From assembly GCA_018389105.1 (NCBI GenBank), contig JACATO010000985.1, positions 553,633-617,632 on the forward strand: DNA of 64,000 nt, in the 5' to 3' direction. The position numbers were made by a program, and so were the translations under genes. Positions 34,438 to 45,177 of this stretch are shown here, piece by piece (the stretch's first letter is position 1; each line of letters begins with the position of its first letter). Source of the stretch: Nautilus pompilius (taxonomy: Eukaryota > Mollusca > Cephalopoda > Nautilida > Nautilidae). The notes under the pieces are model-generated. The model saw only the letters and a program-made list of their open reading frames with translations. It did no database searches and had not been told where the DNA came from.

Positions 34438-36104
34438 CAACATAAAGAAAAACTGAAGAGTTTGTCAACTAACAGGACCTTTAATAGCAGAGAATGAACC
34501 AACATTAAGAAATGCAATGCAGTCCTATGTAATTTACCCATGATCTCGAAACTTAACCATTGTATCTTAATTCTAATCTAAATGTTTAATTATACATTGT
34601 TGTGCTAGAACTTTATTGTGGATATTTTAAAGAAACTTTACATATAAAAAGCAAATAAAAAAAAACAAAAACGAAATGAATCAAGTTTAGGGAGCGAAAG
34701 AATTAAGTACATCTCAAAAATGCAATTTTTTTTTTAAAAAAGTAAAAATGAATTACAGAAGATCACAAATGACTGACTGCAGTTAACTATGCTAAGAGTA
34801 CACGTGACCCTAAAAACTGTTTGTCTAGGCTAAAGGTTGGACTAAAACCTGGTTAAAGAGAGAAAGAAAGGTAAACCCATGGCAATAGGCTTGCACCGAG
34901 AAATGGGAACAGTCCCATGATGGGCTAAATACCAAGCACGTCCCAGAATCAACCAACCTGACAACACCAATAAGCATGGTGGTGCCATGTTAGTAAGATG
35001 ACTCTGCTACCATATCTAAGTGAGATTTATTTCTTAATGTTGTCCTTCATTATCTATACTGTTTTTCTTCTTTCGAGGGCATTAAAAAATAATAATAAAT
35101 TTTTTATTTTGTTTTCCTGGTAGGTAAAATAAATTAATCTATTCTTAGTATCATCTTGCCTTAAGTCAACCACAAGTGACTATCTAATTAAATTTGTCAA
35201 ACAGTGAATGATTAATAGATGTGGGCACTAAGTGTTAAACACCCAAACAATGCACGATGCCACTGTTCGTATAACGAATAGCCTGGTTGAGGAAGGCTGG
35301 GTGTAGTCTTTCAACATGCAGAGATTGTCCATTCATGCTGATGATTATGCTACACAGAACATCTGCACCAAGCAGGCTATTCTTTTTATTATTCTCTACT
35401 CAAATGCTAAACTAACAAATAAATAAAATTACTTATAGCTACCATCCAACTAACTTTGACATTTAAAGTTCCAAGTTGCGACCACTTGTTATCCGACAGC
35501 CCTAACATGAAACTTCCCTCAATTTTCATAACTTTTAAAGGTCTTAGATCACCTGCTGCTAACAATCCCCAACCTAAAACAAGGTGGTTTTATTTGTGTT
35601 AATCAGATAAACATCCTTCATTCCACATACCATTCAGTACAAATGTAAGCTGTAACCTTATGTTTTAAAATAACAAACAAAATTTTAAAATAATAAATAT
35701 TAAAAAACTGAAATTCTAGTTAACAATACATTCCATAAGCATTGTTCACCTTAAAGGAGACAGACATTAAGAGAAATCAAGGTCGTGTTATGAAAGTCAA
35801 CAGCAAAAATTCTGATTCCATTTCAGACTGGCAATAGAATTGATTACATTGATAATTAATGCATGTATGACATTCTCTCTTATTAACAGCAAACAATATT
35901 ATGCATCAACAAACTATAATGTAAAATACAAGTTATTTAATAAACACTGCAATAACCAGAGGAACAGACAATCTTTGTAAAACTTATACTACTACCAATC
36001 ATCTTCCTTTGCTAAAAGCGCAAAGCAGCTCTATTAAAAAAAAATATTTACACATCCTGCTATCTTACCTCACCAGAGCTTTGCAGGCAGGTTCAATACG
36101 GTTA

Positions 36105-36255
36105 CTTTAACCCTCTGTATACCATCCAGGGTGCATTTGTATCTCACTATCTTTCAAATCTGTATTACAGAGCCCGTCATGGTTAATATAATCCTTTATA
36201 ATGACAAAACCACATTGCTCAAATTTCATGTGTTTTGTATTATGAGAGAGTTGAC
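36105..36255. repeat. Dispersed repeat family B, copy 2
   Basis: Partner of the copy at 34273-34437. Its left end reads TTAACCCTCTGTATACCATC, a TTAA followed by CCC as in piggyBac termini. I did not find a matching right terminus. Confidence 0.45.
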
Positions 36256-37269
36256 TAAGTAAATGCAGTTTGATGCAAATACTAATTGGAGCTTATAGGT
36301 TGGGCGGTATAAATAAGGGAAAAGAACAAGAATCATGTTACAACAAACAATGAGACAATACCAATGACATTGGTGAGATTTGACTAATTCTAAAAAGCAG
36401 TAATCTAAAACAAACTAAGACAAATTTTAAAATCCTTATATATATATATATGGAGAGAGAGATGGAATGGATGTGCTTCTGCAGGTAGGTAGATATTTGC
36501 CTTATGTTCAAATTCTGTCCATTTTGCAACTTCTCTTCTAAAGACATTTAGATAATAAAACCAGTGTGCTTATGCAAGACTGATAACAGTTTTTTATATG
36601 CACATAACTAGTGGACAAAAGCATGTGCTGATAAAACAATCCATCAAGCAAAGAGGAAGACCTTTCCTATGACAAATGCCTTTCACAATAATAGTTTTAA
36701 AATAACAATTTTTCAAATTTTATTTACATAAGTTATCTGATACCCATAAACTTATAAACACCTGAATATATACATTGATAAATTAGTGTATAAAATGTGG
36801 GATATTGTGGACCTTTCAACATGCATGCATTGAGAGACATATTTCATGTCTAATACACTCTCACACATTGTATTAAAAATAAAAAACATTGCACATGCAT
36901 TGCCCTTTAAATGAAGCCTCAGCCTTCTCCATCAACAAGCAATTTTATTTTCACTGGTCTAGGATAGCTTCTCAGTTTAGATAGATCAAGCATTTTAATT
37001 TTAATTGGTCATTTCAGCAATAGTCAAATGACAGCAGTTTACAAGCTCGAGTTACTTCTGGCAAAATGGCCAACAGGAAGGAAGATATAGCATACCACCT
37101 AAAGTGGCAGAAATCGAAGAACTTCTGTGGCTTTTATTTTTTGTATAAAACAAAATATATGGGAATCTACTCAATACTAGGTTACAAGTGTATCTCACAA
37201 GCATATTTCCTCCTTCACTCCATGTTGAAATATGATTGCGCATGCATGGCTGACAGGTAATGCATCACT

Positions 37270-37370
37270 TTAAGTATGCCCCATATATATATATATAGGA
37301 TTACTCCATCACGATCAACGCCTACTACCATAATATATGGCCAAACTCCTCAAATGGTTATAATGAAGTA
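37270..37370. mobile_element. Diverged piggyBac-like miniature element, partial
   Basis: ATTACTCCATCACGATCAAC, GCCTACTACCATAA, ATGGCCAAACTCCTCAAATG lines up with the right half of the element at 41484-41639 (ATTACTCTGTCAGGATCAAT, ACCCACTCTCCATAA, ATGGTCATACTTCTCAAAGG). The left half has been replaced by an (AT)n tract. Confidence 0.45.
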
Positions 37371-40300
37371 TAAATTTGCACTGTTCCTTTTACCTTTTCT
37401 TATTTTCATTTTGTAATCATCAAATTGTTCTAATATTTAACTTACAATTTTAATTGCAGATATTTAAATTGTAACTTCAATGAACAAATTGTGAGAATTA
37501 TAACTGGAGATGCAAATAGTTCATAATAACTGAAAAATTTTCAATATAAAGCAGCATCCATTTTCAAAATAACAAAGAATCTGAACAAAATATGTAAGTG
37601 CTACACGCCTTTTCACTTCCTTTTTTCCAGAGCAAAGGTTATTCCCCTTTATTCAGTCTATATTATTATTCATCGTTGTGATATAGCATATTGGCCTAGA
37701 TGTGGCTCTGCTTTACTTATCCATAAATTCCAATTATTAGGCGTCTTTCATCGCCAGTATTTTTTCTCTATTTTCCTTTTTTCTTCAATGTAAATGTAAA
37801 GCTTTTCATCTTAAGTCTATTGTCCGTGCTCTGCATGTAGCTGCATCCACTGATTCCATTATTAATAAGTGCTGTCTGATTTTATCAATATTTCCCAGTT
37901 TGGTTTTTTTTTTTTTAAAATCATCTGTCAATCCCCAAAATCCAGAATATGTAATTGGATTCCAAACAATTAATTCAATTTTGTTCATGCATATTAACCT
38001 AAACTAGCTTCTATTACCCACCGGTGTTTGACTTACGCTATTTATACTGTTGGCAAAATTGGAGCAAATGAAATATCAGATAGCAATAAAACTTAGTTGA
38101 TATAAATGCTATCAAGCTTGGATGGATGTCTGAGTCTGCATCATGCACCCTTTGTAGAACAAAACAGCAAGAGATAAAATTACAGAAATAATCCCCCTCT
38201 TTGAACAGTCAGTTGCCCTTTCAAAAGCAAAACAGTGCTTTGGCCTCTGTAAGCAAATACCTAAACCACTACATTCTTCCTTTTTCTTCTCCTTATCAAT
38301 AAACTGATTGATGGCCTTGCCAGAAAAGAATCACAGAAAGCCATCCCATAAAGCTTTGTCTTATCCTTACCCCCCTAGTGATGTCATCCAATGCTCACCA
38401 TCTGTGGCCACCTGCCTCCTTAACACATGTTGCCAGGATACTCTTACTCCCTCCCATACTCTGCCATATGAGATTGCCAATCCCCTATCAAACCAATTTA
38501 AAGAACAGCTTTAACATGCTAGAAGTACACCCATATTAGCAGGCCTACTTTCATATCTAGACAAGACAACTTTTGCATGTGTCTGTGCATTTCTAGGTAA
38601 TTTCCCTTTACAGATGTTACTTTCCAACAGTTTGGAAACTGTCTCCGAATATTTTTCTGTTCCTGGATAAGACTTCCATACAGCATCCGAATTACTGGAT
38701 ACATCATCTAAACCAGCACCAATAATATTCCTTCTGAAAAGACCTAACTGACAGCAGTAGCATTCTCTCTTATCTTCTGACTTCCATTTGCACTTGTTGG
38801 CCATATGGAAATGAAGATATGGGTCAAGTGTCAGTTAATCTACAACTATTTCCTTTCAAGGTTTAAACAAAAAATGGCCCCTGTTTATGCAGCTTGATTT
38901 AGAATATCAGAAGAAAATCAAACATTAAATCACACTGGAAAGGAAGCAATTTTACTTGCGCACACAGGAACAGAGCAATAATACCAGAGATGTTCAAATA
39001 AGGGCCGGCCTGATATAATCACTGCACTGCATTTTTAGATCTAAACATATTTCAAAATAAAAAAAAACTGGAGAGAAGATATGGCTTTCCCAGTGGAAGG
39101 GTTATCAAAGCCTGATCAATGCTTTCTGTGTAAATACTAAAAAAAACAAACAAAAAACAAACCAATATAATCCCTTCTACAAAAGTTAAACACAGTATTG
39201 CTTATAATAACTCCAACTTGTATAGTTGGAAATTATTTTAATCCTTCAAATTTTTAGGGCAAGAAAATAATAATAATACATACATATAATATTAATCAAA
39301 TATAGTGCCACAAATATACAAAATATTGGAACATTTTAAAACAAGACACCTAGCAGTAAGTATCATTAGGTTCATCCTGAAAACTGGGATATTAATCAGT
39401 AGAATGGCAGACTTTGCGCTAGCTATGAACAAAGAAATCAAAACACACCTACTAATCCTAGTAGGAGAAAGAACTGCTTTCATAAAACTAAAGATTGAGC
39501 TTGAAACAGTATGAAAATTTATACCGATGATGACTGGTACTGAGATGAGGAGGAGAAAATCAGTCTGGGCATTTCCGGTCCTTTAATAGTAGTAACAGAA
39601 CTGAATAATGAACCTGGATGCTCCAGTGATCTTATTTTTTTTCTTCTGATCCAAAAGACCTGGATGTAGCCAGGAGTGAGAGTAAGATTGTAAGGGGGGG
39701 GGAGGGTGAAGAAAAGCAAGACAGATATCCATTTAAGAGAGGGGCTGGCTACTGATTAGAAAAACAGAGAAAATTCTACATCAAATAGCACAGAAATGTC
39801 CATCCTGCATACCTGATTGAGGAGTCCCTTCAAAACCATAACTTTCCCCATTAGCTAAGTCACCTTCCTATCCATGGAGAACAAAAGAAAAAAGAACTGA
39901 TTGGCAACCTTTATATAAAAATTATGCAACCAAATTTTTAACGTTCACCCATCTATGAAGGCTAACATATTTCACGTTTGCCTTCCTACCATACTTAACA
40001 TTCTTTGCTTTTTAATTCTATGCATAATTTGTATTAAGCCATGCATCAGTTTTCCCATCAAAATTCCCCTTTGACAGTAGCAATCCTCAAAACGAATGCC
40101 TTGGTTACTAGGCGATACCACCAGGTGACATTTCTGTTTGATTATTTTGCCTATAATTAGGGTAAATGTTTCTTTGAAGTCTTGTTTATGTATACTCATA
40201 AAATATTATAAAAAATTTAAAAAAAAAACAAACATTTTTATCGCATTAACTAGCTTAAGCAAAATAGATAAGGTTGTCCCTAACAACCTAGTGTCTTTCT

Positions 40301-40570
40301 TAACACATGCATTGTAACCTCATGCAAAAGAAAAACAAGTCACACATAAGCATGCTTCATTCTTAGTATTTCTAATAAATGCTCAAAGAAACAGTTGGTG
40401 CCATTGCATCCACAGGATGTTGGACAGAGGGGGGGTAAAAAATATCCACAAGATAAATTACAGGGAAAATGCTCGGCCAGTGCCACATACTGTATTTTCC
40501 TATATTGCTACTCTCTTCCCGGCCTTTGGCTTTCTGCCCATCGGCTGGGTGCAGTCAGACTCATTATTTC

Positions 40571-40614
40571 TTGCCCAATTCAGCATGCACCAGTGAGTTT
40601 GGTGAATTGGGCAA
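40571..40614. repeat. Perfect 12-bp inverted repeat (hairpin)
   Basis: TTGCCCAATTCA (40571-40582) and TGAATTGGGCAA (40603-40614) are exact reverse complements around a 20-base loop. The surrounding ~200 bases are GC-richer than the neighbourhood. It could be a short MITE end or a structured transcript. Confidence 0.6.
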
Positions 40615-41483
40615 AAACATAATGCCATCATTATACCATCACCATAAACTTTTTCAAATGGAGGAGGCAGTGTGCATAAGAATGACTTGTATCATACATT
40701 TTTTATTTTTAAACTATGGAGTCTTACATAAACCATGCAGCTTCTACATCTTTGTACCAAAAACAACTGAAATAAATAAGTGGCCAGATCAGACCAGACA
40801 ATAAATGACTACTCTGAGGGACAACTTGAATATTACAAATAAGCATTCAAATAGAATTCTATCCATGGCTAATTGGACTTTGTATAAATGCATCTTCATC
40901 AGAATATTCAAACAGCATCCAAGCGTAAGTGAATGTTTACCTGAGAGGGAGAGAGAGAGATGAGGGGGGGCAGCTACTCTAGCTAAAGAGGTCCTACATC
41001 CTGCCGTTTCTAATAAATAACGTGGCTAAGCTAATGAAAGAAAAGAATTCCTTGCTGACAGTATAGAGAAAACCTCATTAAATGCAAATGGTTAATCAAT
41101 GAACCACCTCCTCCCTCTCTTATGAATGCATCCTTTAAAGAGAGAGAGAAATTATTTTCTTTAGAATGCAGATAATGCTTCATTGTTTTGTTCAATAGCA
41201 ACACAGTACAAATTAAGCAAAATGTCCAGACTCTAACGAGTAAAAATACTGACTAGCCTAGAGAATGCACAACTGAAGAGAGAGAGGGGGGGAAAAGCTG
41301 AGTTTTTAGCAATCAGCACTGTATCTAATCTTCTCAAGACTACAATAAAATCAGAAATCAATCCCCCCCCCCACCATGAGCTCCATATCTGGCTGCTTCT
41401 GTAACCATGTTAAAAAATTACAACTAAATCAACAAAGCTATTGTAGTAGTTCCTGCAAATGCATAACCCACTTTAATTTTTAA

Positions 41484-41639
41484 CCCTTTGAGGAAGGAGT
41501 ATATTCATATATTTATGGGAGTAGGGTATCGATCATGATAGTAATCGCATAAATATATGTTTCCAGGGTTACAAGATTACTCTGTCAGGATCAATACCCA
41601 CTCTCCATAAACAAACTTATGGTCATACTTCTCAAAGGG
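41484..41639. mobile_element. Miniature piggyBac-like element (CCCTTTGAG termini)
   Basis: The left flank TTAA (41480-41483) is followed by CCCTTTGAGGAAGG. The right end CTTCTCAAAGGG is followed by TTGA. Reverse-complementing the right end gives CCCTTTGAGAAG, so about 10 of 12 terminal bases pair, and the flanks look like the TTAA target of piggyBac with one base changed. The element is 156 bases and non-coding. Confidence 0.5.
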
Positions 41640-42362
41640 TTGACAGCTTCTTCCTCTTATTCTTAACATGTAATTTTAAACTTATTTTTTAGTTTAGAAG
41701 TCAGACATCCTGGCTTATTCATACACGGGTCCTAGGATAGTCAACTGTATTTATTAAGGTTATTTTTTCTAAATGATCTGCACTATAAATATTAATTATT
41801 TCATACACTGATAATTCTATTATGCAAATATTTTCTAATATCTAGCCATATAGCTTATTTGATAACCAAGAAACACTGCAGTAAATCTACACGAAACTTT
41901 CTAATAATTCCACATCTTTCCTTAAACAAAAGGATACGAGTAATGGGTATTACAAACAAGTTTGTATGACATGTGAAAAAATTAAAGATTGTTTCGTATT
42001 TCTTCCCTGTTTCTGACCCGAATATCAAGTAGCACAGAAAAGACCATCCATTTTATTTCAATGTATTCAGTTTGTACTTTAATGAAAACAGTTCATAAAA
42101 CAGGAAGCCTTCACTGGCATGAAAATCTGCAAAAGTCATTAGGGGTCTAACCCTGACCACCAAGAGCACTGCCTGCACAGTGAAGTATATAGATTGGCAC
42201 CCATAAAATTCTGATATCATCAGAGAAGAGAGTCATAACTGACATTTGGCTTCATTGATCAAACCAGTAACCAGGGTAAGAACAAACAGGTGCTCTTTCA
42301 AACTTGGTTATGTCAAGCTTCCATTTGTAAATATATGCATTAATAAAGTGATTACACACACA

Positions 42363-42366
<4 letters not shown>

Positions 42367-42430
<64 letters not shown>
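42367..42430. repeat. Compound (AT)n-(GA)n microsatellite
   Basis: About 34 bases of AT repeat run directly into about 28 bases of GA repeat. This is the longest simple repeat in the window and is likely to vary in length. Confidence 0.95.
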
Positions 42431-42435
<5 letters not shown>

Positions 42436-43614
42436 CAGGATATTTCAGTTAGTTGGTCTACAATTATTATGGCTGCAAGTATATATCAATGATGCAGAAT
42501 ACTTCCAAGTATTAATTATATGCTAGTTAAAAGATTAAATGTTGCTAAAACAACTTCAAATCTGTGAAATGCAAAAATAACAGGAGTGCAGTACAGCCAT
42601 ATGTATAAAAGGTAGGTTGATGATGATGGTAGATAAGATGTCTTTAAATATCTTTTCAAACTCAGACCAGTTGAGTAAGTAAAACTAACTACAACACCAA
42701 AATGAAAGAGTATTAAAATTATACATTAGCATGAAATTCAATTTACAAAAAAAAAAAAAAAAGTTCAGAAGCCAAATGTAAAATACAACTTTACTATTAA
42801 GCAGTCTTTTAAATTTAATATTTTAAATTTTAGTTAGATATTTGTTTTAATAGTGGCTTTTTTGTTTTTCCATTTATGGGAGTGCATGTGATGATTTCAA
42901 AATGATACCTAAATGACAGGCTATTTTATAACATGCTGGAACCATTATCTCTCAAACATAGCATCTGTAACAACTTCCTGGAGTTGGTTGAAAATTACTG
43001 GATAGCTTTGTGAATTAAATATGACATCAAGTAATCACTCATGCCTAAATCTAATCATTGTGTCCCGAATGCATTAATGATAGTTTTATTATTGATCTCT
43101 GTCCAATGTAAGCCTGTGCATTTCAGTGGCAATAATACTTCATATTACAACTGCATAACTGAATTACGTACCGCAAGTTTTGGAAAGTTGTACTAAAATC
43201 CTCAAGAAGGGAAAGAGAAAGAAAAATTATTTAAAACATAAAAAGGTACTGGTATTATAAGATTCCTAAATAACAAGGTTTTTTGTTTTTTTTTAAGCTT
43301 CTAAGGCACAAATTCATGTCTAGACAATAGTTCAGTTTCGTTCAGCTTGTGTTTACAACCTCCTGTAATGTTCTTCTATAACACTAGCATCAAAGAACCT
43401 ATTTAAACCTATATTTTCCACAGCAGAGGGAGGGAAAATCTTAAATGGTTCTATCACATCCTCTTGAAAATGTCTGCAAGGATGGCATCAGTATAAAACC
43501 AATGATTGAGACAAACAGTTTCTAGAGTTCAAATTAGGAGGTAGGAAAGTTTTTGTATAAGAAATAAAATCAGCTTAAGAAATGCTCAGCTATTTATCTA
43601 AATTCTACATAATA

Positions 43615-45177
43615 CAGGTGCATCTCAAAAAATTAGAATATCGTGGAAGAGTTAATTTTTTCCGTAATTTAATTCAAACAGTGAAACTTTCATACATTCT
43701 AGATTCATTACACATAAAGTGAGATATTTCAAGCCTTTTTTTGTTTTAATTTTGACAATTACGGCTTACAGCTCATGAAAATCAAAAATCCACTATCTCA
43801 AAATATTAGAATATTTCATAAGATCAATAATAAAAAAGGATTTATAATATAGAAATGTCGAACTTCTGAAAAGTATGTTTATTTATGCACTCAATACTTG
43901 GTCGGGGCTGCTTTTGCATGAATCACTGCATCAATGCGGCGTCGTATGGAGGCGATCAGCCCTTGGCACTGCTGAGGTGTTATGGAAGCCCAGGCTGCTT
44001 TGATAGTGGCCTTCAGCTCGTCTGTATTGTTGGGTCTGGTGTCTCTCATCCTCCTCTTGACAATACCCCACAGATTCTCTATGGGGTTCAGGTCAGGCGA
44101 GTTGGCTGACCAATCAAGCACAGTAATACCATGGTCAGCAAACCAGTTACTAGTAGTTTTAGCACTGTGGGCAGGTGCCAAGTCCTGCTGGGAAAGGAAA
44201 TCAGCATCTCCATAAAGCTTGTCAGCAAACGGAAGCATGAAGTGCTCTAAAATCTCCTGGTAGACGGCTGCATTGACTTTGGACTTGATAAAACACAGTG
44301 GACCAACACCAGCAGATGACATGGCACCCCAAATCATCACTGACTGTGGAAACTTCACACTGGACTTCAAGCAACTCGGATTCTGTGCCTCTCCACTCTT
44401 CCTCCAGACTGTGGGACCTTGATTTCCAAATGGAATGCAAAATTTACTTTCATCTGAAAAGAGGACTTTGGACCACTGAGCAATGGTCCAGTTCTTTTTC
44501 TCCTTAGCCCAGGTAAGACGCTTCTGACGTTCTCTCTGGTTCAGGAGTGGCTGGACACCAGGAATGTGACACTTGTAGCCCATTTCCTGAACACGTCTGT
44601 GCATGGTGGCTCTTGATGCACTGACTCCAGCTTCAGTCCACTCCTTGTGCAGCTCCTCCAAGTTCTCGAATCGGCTTTGCTCGACAATCCTCTCAAGGCT
44701 GCGGTCATCCCTCTTGCTTGTGCACCTTTTCCTATCACACTTTTCCCTTCCAGTCAACTTTCCATGAATATGCTTTGATACAGCACTCTGCAAACAGCCA
44801 GCCCTTTCAGCAATGACCTGTGGCTTAACCTCCTTGTGGAGGATGTCAATGAGTGTCTTCTGGACAACTGTCAAGTCAGCAGTCTTCCCCATGATCGTGG
44901 TTGTGTGTACTGAACCAGACTGAGAGATTCATGGTATTTATACTGCATAAATAGTGATTTACTCAAACTCAAAATGGAATATTCTAATATTTTGAGATAC
45001 GTTTTTTCTATTTTTTTAGCTGTAGGCCGTAATTATCAAAATTAAAATTAAAAAATGCTTGAAACATTTTAGTTTACATGTAATGAGTCTAGAATATATA
45101 CAATTTTCACTTTCTGAAATAACTGACAAAAAATATTGAACTCTTCGACAACATTCTAATTTTTTGAGATGCACCTG
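43615..45177 (-). mobile_element. Complete Tc1 transposon with IR/DR termini
   Basis: A 1,563-base element. Both ends begin CAGGTGCATCTCAAAAAATT, continuing AGAAT, and the arms stay alignable for roughly 200 bases. Each arm carries a second, inner copy of the motif (TATCTCAAAATATTAGAATA) near its inside end: the IR/DR layout of Sleeping-Beauty-like Tc1 elements. The left flank has TA (43613-43614); the right flank reads CA, so one target-site base has changed or been lost. The arms are AT-rich while the gene inside is much more GC-rich than the host DNA. The termini and protein closely resemble Tc1 elements I know from teleost fishes and lampreys. Confidence 0.92.
43891..44892 (-). CDS. Tc1 transposase (333 aa, DD34E)
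   Basis: Uninterrupted 333-codon frame. The enzyme cuts the element out and inserts it at TA sites by the DDE mechanism in the nucleus. Residues ~1-110 form the paired-like bipartite DNA-binding region (HTH with VIAERAGCLQSAVSKHI at 27-43, a basic CDRKRCTSKR linker at 52-61 in place of the usual GRKR motif, then a second HTH ending ATMHRRVQEMGY). The catalytic triad is Asp147 (LFSDESKF), Asp237 (FLSQQDLAPAH) and Glu272 (NSPDLNPIENLW); 34 residues lie between the second Asp and the Glu, the Tc1 pattern. The length is normal for the family (~340). The ATG at 44892 gives MGKTADLTVV, the usual Tc1 start. No stop or shift is visible, so the copy may be recent and possibly active; activity itself cannot be judged by reading. 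Confidence 0.95.
   Translation of the reverse strand: MGKTADLTVVQKTLIDILHKEVKPQVIAERAGCLQSAVSKHIHGKLTGREKCDRKRCTSKRDDRSLERIVEQSRFENLEELHKEWTEAGVSASRATMHRRVQEMGYKCHIPGVQPLLNQRERQKRLTWAKEKKNWTIAQWSKVLFSDESKFCIPFGNQGPTVWRKSGEAQNPSCLKSSVKFPQSVMIWGAMSSAGVGPLCFIKSKVNAAVYQEILEHFMLPFADKLYGDADFLSQQDLAPAHSAKTTSNWFADHGITVLDWSANSPDLNPIENLWGIVKRRMRDTRPNNTDELKATIKAAWASITPQQCQGLIASIRRRIDAVIHAKAAPTKY

Larger units (their letters stand above)
33184..43614. other. Repeat-bearing non-coding stretch, 33.2-43.6 kb
   Basis: No supportable gene. It holds a related repeat pair at 34.27 and 36.10 kb, (AT)n tracts at ~36436-36451 and 37284-37299, a 12-bp perfect inverted repeat at 40571-40614, a miniature piggyBac-like element at 41484-41639 with a diverged relative at ~37.27-37.37 kb, and the compound microsatellite at 42367-42430. 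A 97-codon open stretch (38511-38804, minus) has no recognisable domain and is not called. Confidence 0.5.

Noticed and set aside
38511-38804. 97-codon minus-strand open frame starting MANKCKWKSEDKRECYCCQL
   Set aside because: The composition is somewhat protein-like, but I recognise no domain and see no good splice sites or neighbouring exons. Left uncalled.
43885-44507. Several open frames antisense or frame-shifted within the Tc1 transposase gene
   Set aside because: They lie wholly inside the 333-codon transposase, whose domain match is decisive.
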